Shown piece after piece: positions 27,178 to 36,157 of a stretch of DNA of 64,000 bases (the first letter of the stretch is position 1; every line of letters starts with the position of its first letter). The DNA comes from Allofournierella sp. (lineage in GTDB: Bacteria > Bacillota > Clostridia > Oscillospirales > Ruminococcaceae): positions 62,001 through 126,000 of the forward strand of contig JAHHRU010000002.1 of NCBI GenBank assembly GCA_020025635.1, read 5' to 3'. The notes under the pieces are model-generated. The model was not told the origin of the DNA and ran no database searches. It saw nothing but the letters and a program-made list of their open reading frames with translations. Both the position numbers and the translations under genes were made by a program.

Positions 27178-28974
27178 ATGAAGCATTTTATTCCCGATAT
27201 CAAAATCGAGCATCCGGCCCTCACGGGCCGGATCTGCTCTTTGACCGACTTTGGCGCAAAGGCTGAAAAAGGCTTCTGCAACACAGCGGCCTTTGGGGCA
27301 GCTCTGGATTTCTGCAAAAAAAATCCCGGCACAGCCCTGCGCATCCCGCAGGGTGTTTACCATTTTTACAACGCCCCCGATCAGGTGCATATCGCCATTC
27401 ACGATATGCACGACCTTTTGGTGGACGGTGAAGGCAGCGAACTGATCTTCCATACCCCGGTCACCTATTTTGACATTTTGGACAGCCACCACATCCACCT
27501 CAAAAACATGATCATGGACTGGGCCTGGGAGGACGCCCCCCTGGCCAGCGTGGGTGTTGTGGAAACGGTTGCCGAAAACGGCGAATGGATCGATCTGCGT
27601 TTCCCCACCCTTTCCAAGGTGCCGGAAAACATGGAGATCCGCATTGTGGGCCCCTTTGACCCTCACCGCTACACTCCGGGCTGTGCCGGCGGATTTGAAT
27701 TCCGCCCCTATGTGAACGATCATGTGCGCCTTACCGGCGATGCCAAGACCGACGAAGAGCTCTGGCATCTGGTGCGGGAGCTGAGCAACATCCTTCTGCC
27801 CCGGATGCAGCGGCAGTCCGACCAGGTCCTGCGTGTTTACACCAGCCGCCCGGACTGGGCCGTACGCCATTTTAAGCCCGGCCAGTGCTACAACTTCCGC
27901 CACTTTGAATACGATGCCATCTCGGTGCGCAGCCGCCAAAGCAGCCACATCACCCTGGAACGCATCACCCTGTACGGCTGTCCCGGTTCCGGTTTCCACA
28001 GCAGCGGCGGTGTACACCACCTGCATTTTGACCACTGCCGCATCCTGGCCCGGCCCGGCACCTCCCGCAGCATTTCCACCGCAGCCGACTGCCTGCATGT
28101 GGGCAACTCCCAGGGGCAGTTCATTTTGGAAGACTGCGACTTCTCCGGTGCCGGTGATGACTGCATCAATTTGCACGATAATTCCACCATGGGTGTGCAG
28201 CGTTTGGACGATCATACACTAAAATCCTTGCGTTCTGTGGAAAGTGTGTTACAATTTAAAGAAGGCGGCAAAATCGAGCTTCGAAATCCCGATTTGTCTC
28301 CCACCGGCTACACTTCCACCATCAAGGAGCTTTCTTATCAGCCCGAAGAGCACACCTGCATCATGAAACTGACCGATCCTCTGCCGGAGCATCTGGATAC
28401 GGACACGGTTATTTTCAATCGCAGTTTCTTTACGGATTACTACATCATCCGCAACTGCCGGTTCACCAACAACCGGGCGCGCGGTGCGCTGCTTCAGGGC
28501 AGCCATGGCCTTGTGGAAAACAACCTGTTCGAAAACATCCAGGGTGCGGCCATCCAGATCGAAACCGGATGTGAAAGCCGCTGGAGCGAAGGCCAGGGCG
28601 TCACCGACCTTCTGATCCGCAACAATGTTTTCCGTCACTGCGACCTGAACGCCTGGCAGATGGCCATTATCTATATGGGTGTTTATCTGCCCGGCGGGCG
28701 CACCGATTACCCTGTTTTCAAAGACATTGAGCTGTGCCACAACACCATTGTGGACTGTCCTCGTCTTGCCGGTTATTTCTCCTCCTGTGAAAATGTGGAA
28801 GTGCATCACAACACCATCATCAATGCGGGCCAGCTGGATCTTGGCGAAAACTGCTATGGTTCCAGCACCATGGAAAGCCCCGTTTACGGTGAGCACTATG
28901 AGGGCATCATCCAGTTTGCCCACAGTCGTGACTGCTCTGAGCACGACAACCAAATCATCACTACGCTGTTATAA
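27178..28974 (+). CDS. Right-handed beta-helix enzyme, GH110-like (alpha-galactosidase family)
   Basis: 598 residues, no signal peptide or membrane segment. After an N-terminal stretch with SLTDFGAKAEKGFCNTAAF, there are regular beta-helix turns. ADCLHVGNSQG, then DFSGAGDDCINLHD, then NNRARGALLQGSHGLVENN and GAAIQIETG, resemble the GH110 arrangement, whose catalytic acids lie in the DD.iNvH motif. GH110 enzymes remove alpha-1,3-linked galactose from blood-group B or linear B-type glycans. Placement after the importer and absence of a signal peptide suggest that imported oligosaccharide is cut in the cytoplasm. The exact substrate is inference; other beta-helix families remain possible. Confidence 0.75.
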   Translation: MKHFIPDIKIEHPALTGRICSLTDFGAKAEKGFCNTAAFGAALDFCKKNPGTALRIPQGVYHFYNAPDQVHIAIHDMHDLLVDGEGSELIFHTPVTYFDILDSHHIHLKNMIMDWAWEDAPLASVGVVETVAENGEWIDLRFPTLSKVPENMEIRIVGPFDPHRYTPGCAGGFEFRPYVNDHVRLTGDAKTDEELWHLVRELSNILLPRMQRQSDQVLRVYTSRPDWAVRHFKPGQCYNFRHFEYDAISVRSRQSSHITLERITLYGCPGSGFHSSGGVHHLHFDHCRILARPGTSRSISTAADCLHVGNSQGQFILEDCDFSGAGDDCINLHDNSTMGVQRLDDHTLKSLRSVESVLQFKEGGKIELRNPDLSPTGYTSTIKELSYQPEEHTCIMKLTDPLPEHLDTDTVIFNRSFFTDYYIIRNCRFTNNRARGALLQGSHGLVENNLFENIQGAAIQIETGCESRWSEGQGVTDLLIRNNVFRHCDLNAWQMAIIYMGVYLPGGRTDYPVFKDIELCHNTIVDCPRLAGYFSSCENVEVHHNTIINAGQLDLGENCYGSSTMESPVYGEHYEGIIQFAHSRDCSEHDNQIITTLL

Positions 28975-29016
28975 GCGCAGTAAGTTTTTTTCATTTTCAA
29001 GGAGGATCCTGTAATC

Positions 29017-30165
29017 ATGAAGCGTATTGGTTTTATTGGTTTTGGTCTTCGTGCCCAAACCATGATGAAGGCTTTCCGTTTGGTGGAAGCTCCGTTCACT
29101 GTTGCGGCAGTTGGCGACCCCCGGGCCGAAGAGCTGAAAAAAGAAGTGGTAAACGACCCTTTCTTTGAAGGCACCGTCTGGTATGAAGATGCAGATGAAA
29201 TGCTGGAAAAGGAAGAGCTGGACGGTGTGTTCATCGGCACCCGCTGCGGCCTCCATTCCAAGTACGCAAGCAAGGTTCTTGCAAAGAATCTGCCCATCTT
29301 CCTGGAAAAGCCGGTCTCCATCACTCCGGACCAATATCAGCTTCTGTTAGAGGCCAGCCGCGGCAAAAGCGACCTTGCGGTCGTTTCCTTCCCGCTGCGG
29401 CTCACCTGCATCGTTCAGGCCATGCGTGAACTGGTGGAAAGCGGCACTCTGGGTGAGATCACCAGTGTGCAGGCCATCAACAATGTTCCCTATGGCAGCG
29501 TTTATTACAACAGCTGGTATCGGGATGATTCCCTCACCGGCGGCCTGTTTTTGCAGAAATCCACCCATGATATCGATTACATCACCTATATCCTGGGCAA
29601 ACGCCCGGTAAAGGTCCAGGCGCAGACCTCCAAGATGTACTTCAAGGGCGACAAGCCCGCCGGCCTGCACTGCCCGGACTGCCCGGACTACCACACCTGC
29701 CCGGAAAGCAGCTATGTGGTGCACAATGTAAACCAGCAGGACCCCAGCGGAGACTGCTGCTGCTTTGCCAAGGATACCGGCAATGAGGATGTGGGTGCCG
29801 CGATCTTCGCCTGCGAGGACGGCACCATCATCAGCTATCACCAGACCTTCCTGGTGAAGAACAGCGCCGGCCGCCGCGGCGCCCGCTTCATCGGCACCAA
29901 GGGCAGCGCCGAATTCGATTTCTACACCGCTGAGCTGCGTGTGGATGATTACAAATGGCAGCATTCCGCTGTTCATCACTTCACCTATGCCTCACCTCAG
30001 CACTTCGGCGGCGACATCCAGCTGGCTCTTGCTTTCCGTGATCTTCTGGAAGACAAACCCAGCCGCTGCGATCTGGAAAGCGGCCTTGCCAGTGCCGCAG
30101 CCTGCCTGGCTGCAAAGAAGGCAGCCCAGACCGGCGAGATGACCACCATCGAATACGGCTTCTAA
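29017..30165 (+). CDS. Gfo/Idh/MocA-family oxidoreductase
   Basis: 382 residues. N-terminal Rossmann motif GFIGFGLRAQ, then the family signature FLEKPVS near residue 95 and the catalytic-region STHDIDYI with Lys/Asp/His positions. A Cys-rich stretch around 210-225 (HCPDCPDYHTC) and GDCCCF follow; such clusters occur in some members but their role is unclear. Last gene of the import operon, 42 bases after the GH110-like gene with AAGGAGG. Probably NAD(P)-dependent oxidation or NAD-assisted hydrolysis of a sugar product; substrate not known. Confidence 0.9.
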   Translation: MKRIGFIGFGLRAQTMMKAFRLVEAPFTVAAVGDPRAEELKKEVVNDPFFEGTVWYEDADEMLEKEELDGVFIGTRCGLHSKYASKVLAKNLPIFLEKPVSITPDQYQLLLEASRGKSDLAVVSFPLRLTCIVQAMRELVESGTLGEITSVQAINNVPYGSVYYNSWYRDDSLTGGLFLQKSTHDIDYITYILGKRPVKVQAQTSKMYFKGDKPAGLHCPDCPDYHTCPESSYVVHNVNQQDPSGDCCCFAKDTGNEDVGAAIFACEDGTIISYHQTFLVKNSAGRRGARFIGTKGSAEFDFYTAELRVDDYKWQHSAVHHFTYASPQHFGGDIQLALAFRDLLEDKPSRCDLESGLASAAACLAAKKAAQTGEMTTIEYGF

Positions 30166-30185
30166 ACCTGTATAAAAAAGACCAG

Positions 30186-30258
30186 GCCTTGTTAGACGGG
30201 TGTCCATAAAACAGTAACCCACGGAAATTACGGATATATGGCATCTGTCTGACAAGGC
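30186..30258. repeat. Inverted repeat of 12 bp
   Basis: 30186-30197 pairs with 30247-30258 with a single G-U. It lies between the sugar operon and the next terminator. No transposase is nearby. May be a remnant of a mobile element or part of the 3' end of the transcript. Confidence 0.5.
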
Positions 30259-30267
30259 TGGCTGCAA

Positions 30268-30316
30268 AAAACGGACATCACCAGGATTTTTCTTGGTGAT
30301 GTCCGTTTTTCTTTGT
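30268..30316. terminator. Strong bidirectional terminator
   Basis: A stem of about 14 bp (about 30270-30284 with 30293-30307) with A-run before and T-run after, following the oxidoreductase gene. Confidence 0.88.
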
Positions 30317-30447
30317 TTCAATGTTTCTTTTTCATTGCTTAGGCTAAGTGTTAGAAATGCCAGAATAGGTCTGGCACTCAAGCAATATTATTTGCTCTTA
30401 CCTTGGAACGGAGCACTAAACAGTAAAATCATCGCCAAGTCTTTATT
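30317..30447. other. Intergenic stretch at the edge of the A+T-rich block
   Basis: No gene, repeat or clear signal is seen here. Base composition shifts visibly towards A+T from about this point to 35.5 kb. Confidence 0.5.
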
Positions 30448-33015
30448 TTAAGTGTTTTCATTCCTCAGCATATCGATCAGATTTTGCTTTTTTAATTTCT
30501 GCACAGCATAAGCCATTGTGAAGGCCATAATCGCAAAAATTCCAATCACAGAAATCTCAATTGCGATCCAGGGAATTCTCAGGGAAATCACATAGCGTGC
30601 ACCGATTATTTTACCAATCAGGACACTTGTCAGCAAAGACACAGGCAACCCATACAGAAGTGCTTTTCCCGTGCAAAGGAAGCATTCGTAAGTGAGCATT
30701 TGAAAGAACATCTTTTTTCCCATTCCAACAGCTTTTAACATTGCAAATTCTCTGTGCCGCAGGCCGATGTTTGTCGATACTGTATTGAACACATTTGCAA
30801 CTGCAATGAGCGTGATCAGCACAATAAAGCCATAAGAAAAGATCTGTGCAATAAGAATCAGATTGCGGTTATTGTCTCTTTCCTGGCTGTGGTCATACAC
30901 AGAATAGGACTTCGCTCCGAGCGCTTCTGACAATTCGCTCAGTTGAACGAAGGCTTTGCTGTGGTTTTCAGCCTTGATATGATAAGCGGCCAAATCCAGA
31001 GTGTCCTCTTGTCCCATCATTTGGGCAGCCCAGTCTGGATAGAAAAAACTTACACCGCTGACATCCCGCTCTGCGTACCAGGGCAGTGTGGGAAGGACTG
31101 CACCAATCTTCAACTGCGTTTCTTCCGTGCAAAGCTGTCCGGCTTCGTCGTACATAGCTATGGGCGTTTCCATCCACAGTTCCCGTCCCTCAAAGCGGCT
31201 GCCTTCAATATATTTGTTTTGGCGGCCATCATAATAAAGCGGACTTTCAGCAGCTACCGCAAGCAGATGATTCGGATCATTAAACGGTTCCACCTCCAGA
31301 TGATTTTCTTCCAGGAGTTCCTGCCAGTCCTCCTCGTTCAGGTAATAGACCTTAAAATATCCTTCTTCCCCATCCGAAAAGAGCATCGGTATTCCCACGT
31401 TATAAATGCGTTTCACAGCATCCACTTCGGAAAGTGCTCTGATACGAGCTTCCAGTTCATCGCCAGGAATAACACTTTGCGCCGACTGGTATTGACAAAA
31501 ATCAATATCGTAAGCATCAGCATCAAACTGCAAATCGCCCACATAACCAATGTAATCTGTAAATGTACACACGGTAACAAACAAAAGCACGCTCATAAAC
31601 AGGCTCAGAATGGTGCTGCGGTATTTTCTGCGGCTCCGGTGATAGTATTTTTGCCCCAATACGCCTGAAAGGCCGAACAGCTTCATCGTGAGGTGGGAGC
31701 TTTTTACATCTTCACGGCTCAGCTTGATGTCCTGACTTTGCCGAATGGCTTCAACCGCAGAAACCTGTGTTGCTTTTCGGGAAGGGATCCAGGCTGAAAG
31801 CAGTACGGTAATCAGTGCACATACCGATGCCGCAAGAATGGCCGCTGGCGAAATGACCAAATGGAGTACAGCACCGGTGCCTTCTACTTCCAGTGCAGCT
31901 GCAAATTTCTGCCCTATGAAATGTAATGTAATTCCAATTCCGAAAAGTCCGGCCAGAATACCCAATGGGATGCCGACTGCGCTGACCGCCAATGCTTCAA
32001 ACCGCACCATTTTTTGAAGCTGCTTTTTGGTTGCTCCCAAAGAGGAAAGCAGTCCAAACTGTTTTGTGCGTTCTGACACCGAAATGGCAAAGGCATTGTA
32101 GACCAGTGCGATGGATGCCCCGCCCACGATTATCAGAATCAGAGCCGCCAGACCCTTGATGGCGTTTAAAAGTCCAATGCTGGCAAAGCCGGAAAGCCGC
32201 AGCAGATCATAGTTTGGCACACAGCTTTTTGCATTTGCAGTGTTTTCAATAAAAGTCTGATGCCAGGTTCCTTCTTCGTCAATAAAAATATAGTCATGAG
32301 GATGTTTGAAGCGATAATAGCTGTCCACCTGCGATGCCGCAGGAAGGCTGCTTTCTGTCGTGAGCACCGCAAAAAATGATGCTGCACCATTCCACATTTC
32401 AAGAGGCTGCCGCTGGCAGATTCCCACAATGGTAAATTCTACGCTGTGAGTGTTTTCCAGTGTCTCTGCAAAGGTTCCGCTATCTGTGATCTGACGGTCC
32501 GTATCCTGCCATAAAATAGTTCCGTCCGGGCCTCGTCTCTCACCGATCGTTAAGGTAATGCGATCCCCGACCTTCCAGTCTAAATCCTGCCAATAATTCT
32601 CTAACTGCTTTGGAATTACAATCTCATTTTCGTTTTCCGGATAGCGTCCCTCCAGCAGATGCATCCCGGAAAGCTCAGCGAATTCTTTATTTGCATCCAG
32701 CACATATAAAAAAGGTGTGTTTACATCCTTCCGCAGGTGGGCAAATCCCAGGCGTTTTGCATAAACGCCCCGCGCCAGTCCCTCACCGGTGCGAATCAAT
32801 TCTTCCGCTTCTGCCTGAGTCAGGCTGGTATCTGCCAGATGCCAGCCCCCCGCATCGTATTCCGTCACATCATAGGCGAATTGCAAAACACTTGCAACCA
32901 TGGTGGTGATGGCTGTCATCATCGCTGTGGAAAGCAGGATGCCAATAATAGTCACAATGGTGCGGGTCCGGTTCTTTTTGAGAGATTCTAAAGTGACCTT
33001 TTGAAAAACATTCAT
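30448..33015 (-). CDS. FtsX/MacB-like ABC transporter permease
   Basis: 855 residues. N-terminal membrane segment (RTIVTIIGILLS), extracytoplasmic domain to about 255, three further segments (about 270-400), a second half beginning near 470 (STILSLFMSVLLF) with another outer domain, and three C-terminal segments. This double FtsX layout is typical of antimicrobial-peptide or bacitracin-type ABC permeases. The 5' end overlaps the ATPase stop by 4 bases. Base composition is more A+T-rich than the flanking genes. Likely role: peptide antibiotic sensing or detoxification; cargo not shown by the sequence. Confidence 0.9.
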   Translation of the reverse strand: MNVFQKVTLESLKKNRTRTIVTIIGILLSTAMMTAITTMVASVLQFAYDVTEYDAGGWHLADTSLTQAEAEELIRTGEGLARGVYAKRLGFAHLRKDVNTPFLYVLDANKEFAELSGMHLLEGRYPENENEIVIPKQLENYWQDLDWKVGDRITLTIGERRGPDGTILWQDTDRQITDSGTFAETLENTHSVEFTIVGICQRQPLEMWNGAASFFAVLTTESSLPAASQVDSYYRFKHPHDYIFIDEEGTWHQTFIENTANAKSCVPNYDLLRLSGFASIGLLNAIKGLAALILIIVGGASIALVYNAFAISVSERTKQFGLLSSLGATKKQLQKMVRFEALAVSAVGIPLGILAGLFGIGITLHFIGQKFAAALEVEGTGAVLHLVISPAAILAASVCALITVLLSAWIPSRKATQVSAVEAIRQSQDIKLSREDVKSSHLTMKLFGLSGVLGQKYYHRSRRKYRSTILSLFMSVLLFVTVCTFTDYIGYVGDLQFDADAYDIDFCQYQSAQSVIPGDELEARIRALSEVDAVKRIYNVGIPMLFSDGEEGYFKVYYLNEEDWQELLEENHLEVEPFNDPNHLLAVAAESPLYYDGRQNKYIEGSRFEGRELWMETPIAMYDEAGQLCTEETQLKIGAVLPTLPWYAERDVSGVSFFYPDWAAQMMGQEDTLDLAAYHIKAENHSKAFVQLSELSEALGAKSYSVYDHSQERDNNRNLILIAQIFSYGFIVLITLIAVANVFNTVSTNIGLRHREFAMLKAVGMGKKMFFQMLTYECFLCTGKALLYGLPVSLLTSVLIGKIIGARYVISLRIPWIAIEISVIGIFAIMAFTMAYAVQKLKKQNLIDMLRNENT

Positions 33016-33695
33016 TTGCGGATCACCTCATCCCGCACGATCTTTCCATCTTCAATGGCAATGATCCGGTCTGCCTGAAGTGCAATATTCTCATCATGAG
33101 TAATCATAATCAGGGTCTGATGATACTGTCGATTGGATTCTTTCAGCAGAGCAACGATTTCCTGACTGTTTTTGCTGTCCAGATTTCCAGTGGGTTCATC
33201 CGCCAGCACAACAGCAGGCGCATTCATCAGGGCTCTTCCGATGGAAACTCGCTGCTGCTGACCGCCGGAAAGCTGGTTGGGAAGATGTTTTTCCCGTCCT
33301 TCCAAGCCCAGAATCTGAATCAGTTCCCTGAGCCGTTTCCGGTTTACCTTCTGACCGTCCATCAGGACCGGAAGCGTTATGTTTTCTTCCACATTCAGAA
33401 CAGGCAGCAGATTGTAAAACTGATAAATCAAGCCCACCTGCCTGCGGCGAAATACCGCCAGCTGTTCCTCATTCTGCTCGAACACATCCAGACCATCCAT
33501 ATAGACCTTGCCCTCAGTAGGACGATCTACACCGCCAAGGATGTGCAGAAGGGTGGATTTTCCGCTGCCGGACGGACCAATGATTGCAATAAATTCACCC
33601 TGTTCCACGGAAAAAGAAACATCATCCAGTGCATGGACCTGATTATCTCCTGCACCATAGGTCTTTTTCAGATGTTCCACACGAAGGATTTCCAT
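33012..33695 (-). CDS. MacB/LolD-type ABC ATPase
   Basis: 227 residues from the ATG giving MEILRVEHL, chosen for its AAAGGAG site; the longer frame has an unlikely N-terminus. Walker A GPSGSGKST at 40-48, signature LSGGQQQR, Walker B VVLADEPTGNLD, the standard set of the MacB/LolD group. Pairs with the permease just downstream. Confidence 0.93.
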   Translation of the reverse strand: MEILRVEHLKKTYGAGDNQVHALDDVSFSVEQGEFIAIIGPSGSGKSTLLHILGGVDRPTEGKVYMDGLDVFEQNEEQLAVFRRRQVGLIYQFYNLLPVLNVEENITLPVLMDGQKVNRKRLRELIQILGLEGREKHLPNQLSGGQQQRVSIGRALMNAPAVVLADEPTGNLDSKNSQEIVALLKESNRQYHQTLIMITHDENIALQADRIIAIEDGKIVRDEVIRK

Positions 33696-33798
33696 AGCTT
33701 TGTTCTCCTTTATTCTGGAATTTGTGCTTTCATTGTAATGGATGCAGGTGACTGCCCAGTGACTTCTGCGTAACAAAAATGTCACTTTTCAGATGTAA

Positions 33799-34803
33799 CT
33801 AAATGATTTCCTTGTAAAAACGAAGGGTAAACATTGCCCCTCCATCCGGGTGATTTTCTGCTTTTATGGTTCCGTTCTGGCCTGTTACGATCATTCTGGA
33901 AAGCGCCAGGCCGATTCCAAAGCTGTTTTCGTCCGATGTTTTCCCTTTGTAAAAGCGCTCAAAAATGCGGGGCAGATCTTCCGGGGCGATTCCGCTTCCG
34001 GTATCACGGATCACGATTTCAGAGAAAATCGGCGTTTCTTTTGCATGAACAGAGATCGTGCCGCCCACCGGTGTATGCTCCATGCAGTTCTTGATAATAT
34101 TGCTGACAGCCTCACCTGTCCAAAGCATATCTGTATAAATGGTACCGTTTGCGTTTGTATGAATGGTGAGATCCCGCAGGTCTAAAAGCACCTGCAAAGG
34201 TTCGACAGCTTTTTGCAGCAAGGCTTCTAAAGCGCACGGTTCCCGCTGAAACTGCACCGTTCCTGCATCCAGACGGGACATTTTCAGCAAAGCGGAAATC
34301 AGGCGGTCAATCCGGGACAGCAGGCTGCATAGCTTTCGCACCAGCTTTTGCCTTTTTTCTTCGGTCAGCTCTTCATCACCGAGCATGGAAACAATTAAAT
34401 TCATCGAGGTAAGGGGTGTGCGGATCTGGTGTGAAATATCCGCAATCGCATTGGACAAATTCTGCTTATCCTTTTGCAGAAGCTGCTGCTGTTCTTTGAG
34501 TCTTACTGTCATTTTGTAAATCTCACTTTGCAGAATTGACAGTTCACCTTCCGTATAGCTTTGAAATTGTATCTGCTCATCGCCATGCAACAGGGCATCG
34601 ATCTGCGTTGAGAGCATTTCGATCCGCTGGTATCTCTTTTTAGTAAAACGGTAATCGAAAAAGAAAAAGCAGCTGAACCCCAGCAGCACCATCAAAGCAG
34701 TGATCTGGTTGAAAATCAGTGTGGCCCCGATTAACAAAAACGCAATGATCAGTTTTATCTGAACTTCTTTTTTGATCTCCGGATTTCTCAGTAAATGATT
34801 CAT
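33799..34803 (-). CDS. Sensor histidine kinase, short-sensor (VncS/BceS-like)
   Basis: 334 residues. Two closely spaced membrane segments (about 16-30 and 34-50) with almost no outer loop, so it probably senses within the membrane or through the ABC transporter. H-box DISHQIRTPL, N-box NIIKNCMEH and G2 box FGIGLALSRM are intact. The start overlaps the regulator stop by 4 bases. Kinases of this type control the ABC transporter encoded next to them. Confidence 0.92.
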   Translation of the reverse strand: MNHLLRNPEIKKEVQIKLIIAFLLIGATLIFNQITALMVLLGFSCFFFFDYRFTKKRYQRIEMLSTQIDALLHGDEQIQFQSYTEGELSILQSEIYKMTVRLKEQQQLLQKDKQNLSNAIADISHQIRTPLTSMNLIVSMLGDEELTEEKRQKLVRKLCSLLSRIDRLISALLKMSRLDAGTVQFQREPCALEALLQKAVEPLQVLLDLRDLTIHTNANGTIYTDMLWTGEAVSNIIKNCMEHTPVGGTISVHAKETPIFSEIVIRDTGSGIAPEDLPRIFERFYKGKTSDENSFGIGLALSRMIVTGQNGTIKAENHPDGGAMFTLRFYKEII

Positions 34804-35471
34804 TTGTCCACCCTGTAGCCAAGGCCCCTGATTGTTTGAATGATTTGCGGGTTTTGGGGGTCATCTTCGATTTTTTCCCGCAGCCGCTTGATATACGCTG
34901 TGAGAGTATTGTCATTTACAAAATCGCCTGCCACATCCCAAATTGTTTCCAGCAGCTGGCTGCGGCTCAGAACAGCTCCTCTGTGATTCAAAAGCGTTAA
35001 GAGTAATCGATATTCCAGGGCCGATAGATTTACATCCTGACCTTTCTTGGTCACTGTGCCCCGAATCATATCCACTGTTACATCGTTGACTGAAAATGTG
35101 TTGCTCACTTTTCCGCACAAACGAAGTACATTTTTAATCCTGCTTACAAGTTCACGAGGTCTGAAGGGCTTTGGTATATAATCTTCGGCACCCAGGTCAA
35201 ATCCGGTCACTGTGCTGTATTCATCTCCTGAAGCAGTAAGAAAAATAACAGGAAGGGCCTTTTCCGCTTTGATCGCCGAACACAGAGAAAAGCCATTGCC
35301 TTCTTTCAGTGAAATATCAAGAAGGGCCAGATCAAAAGGTTCATTTTGCACCAGTTTCAAAGCATCTGCCTGTGTGTCAGTGCTTTTCACCGAGAAGCCT
35401 TCTTTCTCTAAAAAGCAAGTCAGATGCTCAACGATGGATTTATCATCTTCCACTAAAAGGATTTGTATCAT
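34800..35471 (-). CDS. OmpR-family response regulator (VncR-like)
   Basis: 223 residues. Acidic pair E8/D9/D10, phosphoacceptor Asp52 in LLDISLKEGNG, Lys in IPKPF, and C-terminal winged helix with IWDVAGDFVNDNTLTAYI and IRGLGYRVD. First gene of the RR-HK-ATPase-permease unit. A ribosome site AGGAGG precedes the ATG. Confidence 0.93.
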   Translation of the reverse strand: MIQILLVEDDKSIVEHLTCFLEKEGFSVKSTDTQADALKLVQNEPFDLALLDISLKEGNGFSLCSAIKAEKALPVIFLTASGDEYSTVTGFDLGAEDYIPKPFRPRELVSRIKNVLRLCGKVSNTFSVNDVTVDMIRGTVTKKGQDVNLSALEYRLLLTLLNHRGAVLSRSQLLETIWDVAGDFVNDNTLTAYIKRLREKIEDDPQNPQIIQTIRGLGYRVDK

Positions 35472-35588
35472 TTTGATTCCTCCTGTTTCATTGATACAAT
35501 TTTATTTTATCATAATTCAGGCTATGGCTGCGTGACGAATCCGTCATATTCAAACTTTGCCAACCACGTCAAAAGTCGTTTGATTTTA
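35472..35588. other. Upstream region of the VncR-like gene
   Basis: A+T-rich; on the minus strand TATGAT and TAAAAT boxes lie at about 35500-35520 and may serve as -10, but no clear -35 was fixed. Confidence 0.35.
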
Positions 35589-36091
35589 TGACACAGACAC
35601 CATCGAAGATAGTGTCAAAGGGGTCTGGGGATGCTTCCCCCAGCAAGCAATTTTTGCGGATACGGCCATCGGGCAGATCGGCGAAAATGAGGAAACCTGT
35701 ACAGGTTTCCTCTGCTTGCCACGTTGTGACAGGGGCTTTTCTGGCTTTTTTGTCCGTACACTGTTGAGCAATTCCTCAGCAGAGGGCTTTCGGAAAACCG
35801 AAGGCCCTCTGCATGTGCTGATAAACAGAAAAACGGATAAAATAAGTTCTCATTCACGGGCATGTACCGGGAATGAGAACACCCTGACAGAAAAAAGGCC
35901 CTGTTTTGTGTGCGCAGTGCGCAAAACAGGGCCTTTTTTCGCTGGAAAGGAGTACTGAGGAAAACCGGGAAGCATCTTTTGCGCTATGCGCAAAATGTGC
36001 GCCCAGTGTCCTTCAGAGGCTGTCGAACTTTTTCGACAGCCTGAAACGGCGTGACCGAAGTCGCGCCGTTTTCCGAGAACACGCAGTTCTC
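35589..36091. repeat. Array of consecutive inverted repeats (eight or more hairpins)
   Basis: Hairpins at 35589-35617, 35624-35643, 35689-35712 (a perfect 24-base palindrome), 35779-35812, 35846-35880, 35891-35939 (18-bp stem flanked by A and T runs, a bidirectional terminator), 35977-35995, 36017-36042, 36044-36071 and 36075-36091. The units differ in sequence, although GCGCAAAA recurs in two and GTTCTCAT/ATGAGAAC in two. No protein frame with a plausible start crosses the region. It separates the acquired-looking transporter block from the orphan lipoprotein gene. Confidence 0.8.
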
Positions 36092-36157
36092 ATGATTTTT
36101 AAAATTTATCTGTTTTACGGCCGCCGCGCATTGAAAGGCCCGGTTTTTTGTTTATTT

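Noticed and set aside
25774..28215. 813-residue minus-strand frame across permease and beta-helix genes
   Set aside because: Spans two clear plus-strand genes and their junction; composition typical of an antisense shadow.
35589..36091. CRISPR array
   Set aside because: The units are inverted repeats of different sequence, not direct repeats with spacers, and no cas gene is present.
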